Assembly: GCA_022841985.1 (NCBI GenBank)
Contig: JALHQL010000001.1
Location: forward strand, 69,529 to 126,437
Source: Minisyncoccota bacterium
GTDB taxonomy: Bacteria; Patescibacteriota; Minisyncoccia; Phycocordibacterales; Phycocordibacteraceae
Direction of reading: 5' to 3'
DNA: 56,909 bases
Made by a program: the position numbers and the translations under genes. Below, one piece after another: positions 38,949 to 47,035 of the stretch. Numbering within the stretch: the first letter of the stretch is position 1; every line of letters starts with the position of its first letter. The notes beneath the pieces are model-generated. The model did not search any database. It was not told the origin of the DNA and was given only the letters and a program-made list of their open reading frames with translations.

Positions 38949-40405
38949 TTCTCTAAATCAAGAATTTCATCAATACGAATCTGAGCGACGAATTCCGGCA
39001 CGTGCGAAACGAGTATCATCGTACCTGCATATGCATCGAGCGCTTTTGCGATGACAGGCAAATGGCGGAAGTTTATGTGATTTGTCGGCTCATCGAGAAT
39101 AAGAAGTCCCGGACGCTCGAGTACTAGAGATGCAAAAGCGACTAACCCCTTCTGCCCTTCAGACAGACTTCCGATCTTTGTGTGTATGACATCCGCAGTG
39201 AGCAGGAACCCGGCAGCAGTGGCTCGCAGTCGCTCCTCATCCGGCTTTCCCATCGCCTGCTCGAGTGCCTTGTAGACAGTCTGATCAAAATCGAGCGTGG
39301 AGAAATCTTGGCGATAGTAGCCGACCTTTATTCCTTCAGCAATGAACGACCCTTCAGCAACACCACGCGCAATCGATTCAAGAAGCGTACTCTTACCAAT
39401 GCCGTTTGGTCCGCGGAGCAAAAGGTGCTGATTTTTACGGAGCACGATATTTGCCTTCTTTGTCACAGGCTTTCTCCCTTTCAAGACCGTATAGGACGTG
39501 AGAGTGAGCACCGTACCCCCGAGGTTCTCTTGTGTAGGAATAGCAAAAGGCCGAATGGTCCGATCTTCCTTACGGACATCCACTTTTGCCTCCTCCATCT
39601 CCTCGACCTCAGTGCGCATCTTCTTCGCTACGAGACGCATCTTTCCTCCCTTCTGCGCAAAGAAGTTTGCTTTGTCCTTATTCTCCTGAATCTTCTTCTC
39701 GAGCTGTGCGTTCTTACGATTCTCTTTTTCGATACGCATCAAAATGTCGCGCTGTACATCGTGATAATTTCCCGGATACTGCTCGATTTTGCGCGTGAAG
39801 ATATCAAGGTATAGGACACCAGTCGTGAATGCATTCAAGAAATCAGCATCGTGCGAAATGACGACGACCGTCTTCGGATACTCGACAAGAAACTTTGTGA
39901 GGTGTCGAATACCGGCCGTATCGAGATTGTTCGTTGGTTCATCTAGAAGGAGCAGGTCGGGATTCTGGATGAGCGCCGAGGCAAGAAGAAGGCGCGCCTG
40001 TTGCCCGCCGGAGAAACTCTTCACGATGCGGTCATGCAATTTCGCATGATGTTCCAGATTTACTACCTCGAGCACCTCATCGATCCGGGGATCGATGTCA
40101 TACACCGGTTCCGTAAAACACTTTTGAAAGAATTCACGCACCGTGAGATCCATGCGGTCGCGCGGTATCACCTGCGGTGCAGTCGCCACCCTCATGCCGT
40201 GCGACACATGTATCTCGCCGTCCTCGGGTTTATTCTCGCCCGTCATCAGTCCGAAGAGCGTCGACTTCCCCGCGCCGTTCTGACCCATGACAGCCATCTT
40301 CATCCCTCTGCGCAGCGCGAAATCCACCTCATCGAGGATTGGCTTATTGTGCCCGTATTCAAACGAAACTTTTTCGAAGCGTATGACGCTTTCTTCGCGA
40401 CCCAT
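38945..40405 (-). CDS. ABC-F family ATPase (ribosome-associated type)
   Basis: 486 aa, two ABC domains and no membrane segments. Domain 1: Walker A GQNGAGKS, signature FSGGQQARLLLA, Walker B LLLLDEPTNNLD. Domain 2: GPNGIGKST, LSEGQKGLVAFA, LLILDEPTNHIN. The linker between them (about residues 230-310) is a charged helical P-site tRNA interaction region. ABC-F proteins act on the ribosome in translation or antibiotic resistance; the subtype (EttA/Uup/ARE) is not decided. Confidence 0.92.
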   Translation of the reverse strand: MGREESVIRFEKVSFEYGHNKPILDEVDFALRRGMKMAVMGQNGAGKSTLFGLMTGENKPEDGEIHVSHGMRVATAPQVIPRDRMDLTVREFFQKCFTEPVYDIDPRIDEVLEVVNLEHHAKLHDRIVKSFSGGQQARLLLASALIQNPDLLLLDEPTNNLDTAGIRHLTKFLVEYPKTVVVISHDADFLNAFTTGVLYLDIFTRKIEQYPGNYHDVQRDILMRIEKENRKNAQLEKKIQENKDKANFFAQKGGKMRLVAKKMRTEVEEMEEAKVDVRKEDRTIRPFAIPTQENLGGTVLTLTSYTVLKGRKPVTKKANIVLRKNQHLLLRGPNGIGKSTLLESIARGVAEGSFIAEGIKVGYYRQDFSTLDFDQTVYKALEQAMGKPDEERLRATAAGFLLTADVIHTKIGSLSEGQKGLVAFASLVLERPGLLILDEPTNHINFRHLPVIAKALDAYAGTMILVSHVPEFVAQIRIDEILDLEK

Positions 40406-40480
40406 ACATTCACCCTAACGCATTTTTAAGGAAAATGGAAAAGTGCTGGATTACCAACGGAAAAAACGTATAGTGTCATC

Positions 40481-41221
40481 ATGCTGAAAACAGTTTCAAA
40501 GACTGCGGACGAGTACCCAATGCGTATCAATAAATACCTTGCAAAGGAGGGTATCGCTACTCGTCGTGGCGCAGATGAACTCGTAGCAAGGGGAAAAGTA
40601 CTGATTAATGGCCGTGTAGCTCTCCTCGGCGAGAAAATCAATAAAGACGACAAGATCGAGCTGCGTGGGAAAACCACTCCAAAGAATTACCTGTATTTTG
40701 CGTACAACAAACCGGTCGGCGTCATCACCCACTCGCCGCAAGAAGGAGAGAAAGATATAAAACAGAGCGTAGAGACCGCTCCTGAACTGCAGGAAGTGTT
40801 CCCTATCGGCCGACTCGACAAGGACTCAAGCGGCCTTATCATTCTCACAAATGACGGTCGGGTAACTGACAGACTTTTGAATCCAGAATACGAGCATGAC
40901 AAGGAGTATCGCGTACGAACCCTTGATCCCATTCGCGACAGTTTTAAGAAATATATGGAAGCGGGCGTCGACATCGAAGGATACCTGACAAAAAACTGCA
41001 TCGTACGCAAGACCGGTCCGAAGAGCTTCAACATCACACTGACCGAGGGGAAAAAGCATCAGATACGCCGGATGGTTTCGGCAATGCACAACACTGTCGT
41101 TGACTTGGAACGGACGCGCATACTGAATATTCGGCTCGATGGCCTTAAGCCGGGCACGTGGAGAGCGGTCGAGGGCGAAGAATTAAAAATGTTCCTCTCT
41201 CGAATTGGGATCACTGGCTAA
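40481..41221 (+). CDS. 23S rRNA pseudouridine synthase, RluF/RsuA family
   Basis: 246 aa. An N-terminal S4 RNA-binding domain (MRINKYLAKEGIATRRGADELVARGKV) is followed by the synthase domain with YNKPVGVITH and the catalytic-Asp motif GRLDKDSSGLIILTNDG. The C-terminal part GKKHQIRRMVSAM is typical. The layout resembles RluF more than RluB. The homology begins 14 residues after the chosen ATG, but TATAGT ends 6 nt before that ATG, supporting the longer start. Confidence 0.92.
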   Translation: MLKTVSKTADEYPMRINKYLAKEGIATRRGADELVARGKVLINGRVALLGEKINKDDKIELRGKTTPKNYLYFAYNKPVGVITHSPQEGEKDIKQSVETAPELQEVFPIGRLDKDSSGLIILTNDGRVTDRLLNPEYEHDKEYRVRTLDPIRDSFKKYMEAGVDIEGYLTKNCIVRKTGPKSFNITLTEGKKHQIRRMVSAMHNTVVDLERTRILNIRLDGLKPGTWRAVEGEELKMFLSRIGITG

Positions 41222-41249
41222 CGGTACGGAAACGAGTCGCAAACGAGCT

Positions 41250-41864
41250 TCATTTGATCACTTCCGTAAGTACTGGGTAGATGCGCTCGGCAATAATTCC
41301 GTAGCCGGCGGCATTGGGATGAATCGCGTCCGTCATGTATTGACCATTCCCCAAGAGCCCATCAAGCACGTCCGATACAAAAGCAGTTTGATACGTGTCT
41401 CGTAGATTTTTAAACTCAGCGGCAAAACGATCATTTAAAATTCCTCCTCGCACGCCAAGCAAGAGAACAATAGACCCGCGAGCCTGAATATCCTGAATGA
41501 GGATTTCAAGATTTTTGCGCGTATCTGAAATGGGTATTTTTCTCAGATAATCGTTGCCACCAAGCAAGAGAAGGACAACTTTTGGATTATAGGCATCAAG
41601 CTGGTCGATGCGTGCGACCCCGTCCGCAGTTGTGTCTCCCGCATGCCCCAAATTAATAATAGGTTGTCCTATTTTTTGAGAAAGCAACGATACAAAATCA
41701 TCGCCATCTGCTGCCCCTACACCCTCGACCAAACTATCCCCGAAAGCAATGATGTCCGTTCCTTCCGACGGATAGTTAGCGACTGTTTCAGTCTGGAAAT
41801 AGAAAAAACTGAGCACCGCAAATATTGCGAAAAGAATACTAGGAATAAGTATCCGAAATTTCAT
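41250..41864 (-). CDS. SGNH/GDSL-family esterase, membrane-anchored or exported
   Basis: 204 aa. An N-terminal hydrophobic segment (residues 5-22) acts as signal or anchor. Block I IIAFGDSLVEG holds the catalytic Ser, NLGHAGDTT block II, LLLLGGNDYL block III with the oxyanion Asn, and DAIHPNAAGY block V with the catalytic Asp and His. This is a complete SGNH set, most like TesA-type lysophospholipase/arylesterases. Substrate unknown. Confidence 0.93.
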   Translation of the reverse strand: MKFRILIPSILFAIFAVLSFFYFQTETVANYPSEGTDIIAFGDSLVEGVGAADGDDFVSLLSQKIGQPIINLGHAGDTTADGVARIDQLDAYNPKVVLLLLGGNDYLRKIPISDTRKNLEILIQDIQARGSIVLLLGVRGGILNDRFAAEFKNLRDTYQTAFVSDVLDGLLGNGQYMTDAIHPNAAGYGIIAERIYPVLTEVIK

Positions 41865-41921
41865 TTTGCTGCGAGCCTATTCGATGTACGCAATTCTCCC
41901 GTTGGCACCCCGACGAAAAAA

Positions 41922-42293
41922 TCAACTGAGATAGAACAAGTACACTCCGGCGATGATTGCGATGAGGCCGTACAGACTAAGAGAATTCAGAACTTTTTTA
42001 TTAACCATTCTATGGAGCGCCTCCGGAAAGAAAATATAGGCCGCCCCTTTAAACAGAACCATCCACATGAGGACAGTCACAGCAGTACGCCACGAGCCGT
42101 CCCATACATTATGCTCGACAAGAAAGAGCGACGACAAGAAGATCAAGATAACGCCAGTGAGATAAACGATGGCTGGATGATCAAAGAAATCCTGGAGTAA
42201 ATGCGGAAGTGTCTTCCCTTTGAAGATAAGGAAACACCCGCTAACGACTAGATATACCCCCAACACTTTTGCAACAAGCAGTGAAATTTCCAT
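41922..42293 (-). CDS. Four-helix membrane protein, unknown
   Basis: 123 aa, with hydrophobic helices at about residues 5-22, 40-58, 68-88 and 100-120. No family is recognised with confidence. It sits between an exported esterase and an exported TIM-barrel-like protein, suggesting an envelope setting. No SD is visible. Confidence 0.75.
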   Translation of the reverse strand: MEISLLVAKVLGVYLVVSGCFLIFKGKTLPHLLQDFFDHPAIVYLTGVILIFLSSLFLVEHNVWDGSWRTAVTVLMWMVLFKGAAYIFFPEALHRMVNKKVLNSLSLYGLIAIIAGVYLFYLS

Positions 42294-42387
42294 AGCGGAC
42301 TGGTAATTGATAATACGTTAAGTATACACCTCTCCCCATTCCTTCGAGATACGATGAGTCGAATAGTTTACACTGTATGGCATACCT

Positions 42388-43542
42388 ATGAAGAGGAGAA
42401 AATTAATCGTGTATATATGTGCCAGTGTCATCAGCATTAGTCTGCTCTCTCTGCTCTACACACAAAACAGAGCGCATACGTCGCTAACGGCGAGCCAAGA
42501 GAAGAAAAGCACTCTGTATCCGACTCAATATTCGGACACGTATATCACGGGGAATGCCATAGTGACTGACCCACGATTTAAGAATCTCGCGATATTCAAG
42601 AAGGAAGATTATTTAGCCAGTGTTGCAAGCTCGCTACAGACGAATATGCCTCCACCAGAAGCGAGTCAGCCGGAAAAAGGTGTGTGGCTTTGGACACCAA
42701 CCATTTACCTGACCCCCGACTACCGGGACTCTATCATCGCGGGAGCAAAGAAACACGGTATTCGTAACATTTATCTTTCTATAGATTCATACCTGGATGT
42801 GTATGTTATGCCTGAGGGCCCGGAGAAGGAGGAGAAGAAAAAAGAATTTGACCGTATCCTTGAGAGCTTCATCGCGGCGGCGCGTGCAAACGGTATGACC
42901 GTGGACGCTGAAGCTGGATGGAGAAATTGGGCGGAGCCGGGAAACGAGTACAAGGCATTTGCCGTGGTGGACTATGCACTGCAATTTAATGCTACTCATT
43001 CTGAGAAACTGCGGGGATTCCAGTATGACATCGAACCTTACCTGCTCTCTGAATATCAAACAGATAAGAGAACGGTGCTACGAAACTTTGTCGATATTAT
43101 AAACAGAACAGTCACGCGTCTGAACAATAGTGATCTGCAATTTTCAGTCGTCATTCCAGACTTTTATGACAAGAAGAGCGGTGAGACCCCACGATTTTTG
43201 TATGAGTGGAAATATACCCATACACTCAATCATCTACTCAATGTTCTCGAGCGCCGACCGGGTAGCACACTGCTCATCATGGCCTATCGTAATCAAAGCG
43301 AAGGACCTGATGGTTCCATAGAGATCTCTCGGGGTGAGATACAGGCCGCAAACGCCTATCGCACAAAAGTAATCGTGGCCCAAGAAACAGGAGATGTTCC
43401 GCCCCCGTCTATCACGTTTTATAATACCTCGCTTTCATCTCTCAACTCGCACATACAAAATATCCAAGAAGCATTCGCTAACGATAAAAGCTATAACGGC
43501 ATCGCTATACACTATATAAACGCGCTGCTAGAGCTCAAATGA
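42388..43542 (+). CDS. Exported TIM-barrel-like protein, possible glycoside hydrolase
   Basis: 384 aa. A signal anchor at residues 6-24 (YICASVISISLLSLLYT) is followed by a domain with regularly spaced strand-helix units: GVWLWTPTIYL, GIRNIYLSIDSY, MTVDAEAGWRNW, GFQYDIEPYLLS, LQFSVVIPDFYD, TLLIMAYRNQ, KVIVAQETGD. Acidic residues end several strands (YDIEP, DAEAG), as in glycosidase barrels. No family is assigned, and hydrolase activity is an inference from fold only. Confidence 0.75.
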   Translation: MKRRKLIVYICASVISISLLSLLYTQNRAHTSLTASQEKKSTLYPTQYSDTYITGNAIVTDPRFKNLAIFKKEDYLASVASSLQTNMPPPEASQPEKGVWLWTPTIYLTPDYRDSIIAGAKKHGIRNIYLSIDSYLDVYVMPEGPEKEEKKKEFDRILESFIAAARANGMTVDAEAGWRNWAEPGNEYKAFAVVDYALQFNATHSEKLRGFQYDIEPYLLSEYQTDKRTVLRNFVDIINRTVTRLNNSDLQFSVVIPDFYDKKSGETPRFLYEWKYTHTLNHLLNVLERRPGSTLLIMAYRNQSEGPDGSIEISRGEIQAANAYRTKVIVAQETGDVPPPSITFYNTSLSSLNSHIQNIQEAFANDKSYNGIAIHYINALLELK

Positions 43543-43560
43543 ATTGAGGGAATCTAGAGA

Positions 43561-44478
43561 CTAACGGAAAGTCATGGATCCACTATCGAACTTAAAATCG
43601 AAGATGAGCTCTCCTTTCGAGGTGAAAAAGTAACTCTGTGTTTCTTGCAGCATCTTCGCGAACTCGCCTTCTTGCGAGCCGTCGCAATACATGAGTGTGG
43701 ACGCCATGTCGTTAAACGAAATTTTATTGTCCTTGCCCGAGTATGTTCCGCTCATCGAATTACAATCCGTCGTTGCAGAAAAACTTCCATCTTTTTTAAA
43801 TGTGAGCGTAAATGATTTTGTCTTCTTTGGGGTTACGATCTTATCGTTGCTATAGAGCGTAGAGATCCATGTCCACGTCTGCATATCGAGCGTCATGCGT
43901 ACTGGGTCGGCCTCGCCTTCAAAGTTCTGCACCACTTCGCCAAACTGCATCGTCGCCGGGTCAAATTTGAGCCAGATACTTTTTCCCATCGACGGCCGCT
44001 CCGCAAAACTTTCACCAGGCGCTCTATCTGCATAATTAACAACGACGACATTTTTATGGTTCGTATTTCTACTCAATTCCGTCGTTTGCGGAACAATGCG
44101 GTCGCCGAGCAAGACAGCGTGCGAACCCATATATCCGCTCGGAGTATCAAGCGCAGCGACAACATAATAGAAAGTGCCGCTTCCTCCTGTCTGCTGAGTC
44201 AGAAGAAATACAATGTCTTCTCTTCCATCTTCGTCGAGATCAAGCATCACTTCATTTCCAAAATAATCAGTGACCACCTTCGATGCAGAGCCCGGCGACA
44301 CAGATTCTTCCGCATGTCCGTTTACGAGCGTGACGGGCTTGCCTGCGATCGTATATGTGGCATTTCTATAATCTGTTACGACAAGCTCTTGCTTGGCGGA
44401 ATTAGTATTGAGCAAAAAATACACTCCACCCGAAATGATGAGAACAGCGACTATCCCGATGATCACAGATGTTTTCAT
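43561..44478 (-). CDS. META-domain lipoprotein-like/exported protein
   Basis: 305 aa. An N-terminal hydrophobic anchor (residues 4-24) leads to a middle domain of unknown type (residues 35-205) and a C-terminal META/HslJ domain with SATTDCNSMSGTYSG, KISFNDMASTLMYCDG and a final FDFKFDSGSMTFR. META domains occur in heat-shock protein HslJ and in proteins linked to motility or antibiotic tolerance. No lipobox is visible. TATGCT ends 6 nt before the ATG, which excludes the 13-codon longer frame. Confidence 0.85.
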   Translation of the reverse strand: MKTSVIIGIVAVLIISGGVYFLLNTNSAKQELVVTDYRNATYTIAGKPVTLVNGHAEESVSPGSASKVVTDYFGNEVMLDLDEDGREDIVFLLTQQTGGSGTFYYVVAALDTPSGYMGSHAVLLGDRIVPQTTELSRNTNHKNVVVVNYADRAPGESFAERPSMGKSIWLKFDPATMQFGEVVQNFEGEADPVRMTLDMQTWTWISTLYSNDKIVTPKKTKSFTLTFKKDGSFSATTDCNSMSGTYSGKDNKISFNDMASTLMYCDGSQEGEFAKMLQETQSYFFTSKGELIFDFKFDSGSMTFR

Positions 44479-44520
44479 ACGAAAAGCATACCACTCACAA
44501 TTCATCTGTGATACCAACGC

Positions 44521-45528
44521 CTATGCACGAACTGGCACGGAACGGATGGATGAGAGATATGCCCCGCCCACAAACAAAAGCCCGACGAGGCCAATAATCG
44601 GTTCAGGCACATCCACAAAGATGCCTGCAAACATTGCCCCTGCGAGACCGAGGATAGCCCAATGGGCACCGTGCTCTATGTACATGATTCGGGAGAGCGT
44701 ACCATTGTGCACCATATAGAGAGTAATCAAGCGTACAAAATATGCGCCGATGCCGAGACCGACTACAATGATTGGAATACTTTTCGAAAGAGCAAACGCT
44801 CCTATGACGCTATCGAGCGAGAATGCCGCATCGAGGACGTCTAAATAAATAAAAGAAGCAAGACCTGTCGCGGCCACCCCCTTCGCCGAAACGGCGAAGA
44901 AATTCGCGACTCCCTGCACAATAATAAAGAGCACGATTGCAATAATGCCGGCAAAGAAGATGTTCGCGCTGTTCGCAGGGGAGAAAAAAGCGATGCTGGC
45001 AAGAATAACGAGGGCGATAGCGATCTCGAGTGCCTCGATACTCCCCCAACGTGCGAAGTGTCGTTCAATATGATGGATCCAGTGCACCTCTTTCCTCTCA
45101 TCAAAAAAATATTTGAGTCCCACCATTGTGAGAAACATTCCTCCAAATGAAGCGATGATATATTCGACGCCATGGAGCAATTTCGCATACTGCGCGGAAT
45201 CGAATAGAGCGATGGAAGCAACCGCAAGAGGAGACATGAAAACTGCAGCCGAAACGATAAGGATCGGGAGCACTGCGCGTGTAAGAAATACCGAGGTAAA
45301 AATACCCCAGGTGAGAAAACGCTTCTGCCACACCGGACTCATCTTCTCAAGCACGCGGGCATTTACCACGGAATTGTCAAAAGAAAGCGTTATCTCAAGA
45401 ATAACGAGTAGGCAGGCTGTAAAAAAAGCGACCGGGCCCAGAAGCATGCCCACTCCCACAAGTAGTGCGATCGAAACCACGCCCGGAATAAGAAAGAATC
45501 GAAATAACGATCTCGAGTTTTCTTTCAT
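44521..45528 (-). CDS. DUF475/TerC-like integral membrane protein
   Basis: 335 aa, about nine membrane helices. Acidic residues within helices (LEITLSFDNSVVNA, YLDVLDAAFSLDSVIGAFA) and YIEHGAHWAI match DUF475, a TerC-related family thought to move metal ions. The motif SFDN in TerC relatives is proposed to bind cations. A perfect TATAAT ends 7 nt before the ATG, with TTGGTA 17 nt further upstream, the clearest leaderless promoter in the window. Confidence 0.88.
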   Translation of the reverse strand: MKENSRSLFRFFLIPGVVSIALLVGVGMLLGPVAFFTACLLVILEITLSFDNSVVNARVLEKMSPVWQKRFLTWGIFTSVFLTRAVLPILIVSAAVFMSPLAVASIALFDSAQYAKLLHGVEYIIASFGGMFLTMVGLKYFFDERKEVHWIHHIERHFARWGSIEALEIAIALVILASIAFFSPANSANIFFAGIIAIVLFIIVQGVANFFAVSAKGVAATGLASFIYLDVLDAAFSLDSVIGAFALSKSIPIIVVGLGIGAYFVRLITLYMVHNGTLSRIMYIEHGAHWAILGLAGAMFAGIFVDVPEPIIGLVGLLFVGGAYLSSIRSVPVRA

Positions 45529-45535
45529 GTAAAAA

Positions 45536-45564
45536 ATTATATCATTTTGATCAACGTGTACCAA
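45536..45564 (-). promoter_or_regulatory. Leaderless promoter of DUF475 gene
   Basis: Minus strand: TTGGTA, 17-nt spacer, TATAAT, then 7 nt to the ATG. The expected transcription start coincides with the start codon. Confidence 0.85.
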
Positions 45565-45573
45565 TAGAAAAGA

Positions 45574-45606
45574 AAACAGGCAAGTCTCAAAGAGACTTGC
45601 CTGTTT
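45574..45606. terminator. Rho-independent terminator
   Basis: Perfect 15-bp stem AAACAGGCAAGTCTC / GAGACTTGCCTGTTT with an AAA loop. On the minus strand it is followed by TCTTTTC, so it ends the gene at 45646 before DUF475. Confidence 0.93.
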
Positions 45607-45645
45607 GTTATGGGTATTGCTACCCGTTAAAAGTGCTGGTGATGA

Positions 45646-45930
45646 TCAGGCCGTTTGAACGATCAGACCTTCGCTCTTGAGGAACTGTGTCGCAAGGACA
45701 CCGAACGAGGCCTTATCAATCGAAAGGGCAAAAGGTTTTCCGGCTTCAGGCCAGATGATGATAGAATCACCAATCTGATAGGTCTCAGGACTTTCGACCT
45801 TTGTTCCTTTGAACTCGCCGTGATGTTTCGTGCGCAGTTTCCTATCGATGCTGGCCGGATTGACCTTGATCGTGGCACCGTCGATAACGACAGAAGCCCA
45901 CGCACCGTTGTCGGATTGACCTTTCCTCAT
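45646..45930 (-). CDS. Hypothetical 94-aa protein, SD-led
   Basis: Beginning MRKGQSDNGAWASVVIDGA, mostly beta-type with alternating hydrophobics, no cysteines, no signal peptide. Not recognised. Start supported by AGGAGG with 7 nt to the ATG, a consensus promoter 104 nt upstream and a perfect terminator downstream. This is the same expression layout as the other SD-led hypotheticals. Confidence 0.75.
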   Translation of the reverse strand: MRKGQSDNGAWASVVIDGATIKVNPASIDRKLRTKHHGEFKGTKVESPETYQIGDSIIIWPEAGKPFALSIDKASFGVLATQFLKSEGLIVQTA

Positions 45931-46033
45931 TTGCAGAACCTCCTAATTATTAGGTGTTGAATGTACAGTTTTGCCGATATCCCTAAGGACGCAGACAAAA
46001 CAACGAAATCGACCCCCATGGCCGACTCGGGCG

Positions 46034-46062
46034 ATAGTACCTACTTGGCAAATTAATGTCAA
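46034..46062 (-). promoter_or_regulatory. Consensus-like promoter with long leader
   Basis: Minus strand: TTGACA, 17-nt spacer, TACTAT. It lies about 104 nt before the ATG of the 94-aa gene, leaving a leader of roughly 95 nt with no obvious strong hairpin. Confidence 0.85.
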
Positions 46063-46104
46063 CAGGTACATTGAATAAACTGGCTTGATACCGTATCGTC
46101 TAGA

Positions 46105-46130
46105 TAGTACGACACTCCTGTGTCGTACTA
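46105..46130. repeat. 11-bp perfect inverted repeat
   Basis: TAGTACGACAC-tcct-GTGTCGTACTA, ending exactly where the tRNA-Gln 5' duplicate begins. Confidence 0.85.
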
Positions 46131-46194
46131 TTGCCAGATCGTCTAATGGTAAGCTCTGCTTTTGCTTCGCAGTAAGCAGAGCTTTCTACCATCG
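46130..46194 (+). repeat. Duplicated 5' part of tRNA-Gln followed by hairpin
   Basis: 22 nt (46130-46151) are identical to positions 46295-46316, covering the acceptor 5' strand and D-arm start of tRNA-Gln. The rest is not tRNA: AAGCTCTGCTT (46151-46161) pairs with AAGCAGAGCTT (46174-46184), and ATGGTA pairs with TACCAT beyond a small bulge. It cannot form a normal tRNA. A third hairpin, AAGAATGA/TCATTCTT, lies at about 46205-46231. Confidence 0.8.
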
Positions 46195-46296
46195 CTCGGT
46201 CGGAAGAATGATATAAGAATTTCATTCTTCACTCCCTCGCTCGGCAGTAGGACATTGTCCTCCCTTGCGACTGGCAATAAGGTAGAGTACTACCAT

Positions 46297-46370
46297 TGCC
46301 AGATCGTCTAATGGTAGGACCTCAGACTCTGAATCTGAGTATCTTGGTTCGAATCCAAGTCTGGCAGCCA
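46297..46370 (+). tRNA. tRNA-Gln (anticodon CTG)
   Basis: Acceptor TGCCAGA/TCTGGCA is perfect, with discriminator G and an encoded CCA. The anticodon loop CTCTGAA gives CTG. The T-loop TTCGAAT is standard. Confidence 0.96.
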
Positions 46371-46447
46371 CCATATGCTAAGTCAGGAGACTGACAGGCA
46401 TAGGCATCTATTCCGAAAATGGCATACCTGCTGAGAGCGGTATTCAG

Positions 46448-46483
46448 AATGAAAAATACCGATGAGAGTCGGTATTTTTCATT
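46448..46483 (+). terminator. Rho-independent terminator after tRNA-Gln
   Basis: 15-bp perfect stem AATGAAAAATACCGA / TCGGTATTTTTCATT with a 6-nt loop. Confidence 0.85.
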
Positions 46484-46489
46484 TGGCAG

Positions 46490-46521
46490 AAAAAAAGCCC
46501 CATGAGTTTCCCCATGAGGCT
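46490..46521 (-). terminator. Terminator of the 130-aa gene
   Basis: Minus strand: AGCCTCATG / CATGGGGCT stem (one G-U pair) followed by TTTTTTT. Confidence 0.88.
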
Positions 46522-46552
46522 GCTTCCATTCGGAAGACTTGATTGACCGGAG

Positions 46553-46945
46553 TCAGCAGTCCGAATAGGCGATCGGTCCGGCTTGGCACTGGATCTGCAC
46601 CAGCATCGGCTCGGCCGGAGGCTTTCCCACCACACCTTTGCAGCAGTTGAAGAAACTGAGCTGCAGGCCGTGGCAGAAGTGTTTCGACGCCAGCGAACGG
46701 AGCGCGTCACCGGCATGAATGCGAGTGAGTTGCTTGCCGATTTCCGACGACGGGTCTTCGAGCCAATCGGCGTGACCGCCGTTGTTTTGGGCCTCGTGAG
46801 CCTTGCGATGAAGCAAGTCGAGAGCCGGACCGAGATCACGGCGCATGGCCTCCACGAGAACAGACTCTTGCTGTTCTGCGGAGAGCAGGCCACCGAGGTT
46901 GATGCCCTTTTCTTGGGCAACCGCAGTAATGGACGGTAGAGACAT
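46553..46945 (-). CDS. Hypothetical 130-aa protein with Cys-rich C-terminus, SD-led
   Basis: AGGAGG lies 5 nt before the ATG, and a terminator follows the stop. The N-terminal 90 residues are helical and soluble-looking (MSLPSITAVAQEKGINLGGL, then an HRKAHEAQNNGGHADWLEDP segment). The last 45 residues hold five Cys (KHFCHGL, FFNCCKG, IQCQAG, YSDC), suggesting metal binding or disulfides. Not recognised. It follows the CooC-like ATPase by about 90 nt, with a strong hairpin between, so read-through and its own promoter are both possible. Confidence 0.7.
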   Translation of the reverse strand: MSLPSITAVAQEKGINLGGLLSAEQQESVLVEAMRRDLGPALDLLHRKAHEAQNNGGHADWLEDPSSEIGKQLTRIHAGDALRSLASKHFCHGLQLSFFNCCKGVVGKPPAEPMLVQIQCQAGPIAYSDC

Positions 46946-46990
46946 AAGACCTCCTGGTTTGAATGAACTATTGCTGAGCGCACCATGCGA

Positions 46991-47030
46991 CCAGCGTTTA
47001 ACCCTGCTCCGAAGCAGAACTAAACGCTGG
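46991..47030 (-). promoter_or_regulatory. Strong hairpin in the leader of the 130-aa gene
   Basis: Outer stem CCAGCGTTTA / TAAACGCTGG (10 bp), inner stem CTGCT / AGCAG. It lies just after the ATPase stop and 46 nt before the next ATG. It has no U-run, so it is a processing or attenuation structure rather than a clear terminator. Confidence 0.6.
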
Positions 47031-47035
47031 CAACA

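Noticed and set aside
46444-46986. 180-aa frame overlapping the 130-aa gene on the same strand
   Set aside because: It runs through the terminator and has no SD, while the 130-aa frame has AGGAGG at the right distance and a terminator just after its stop.
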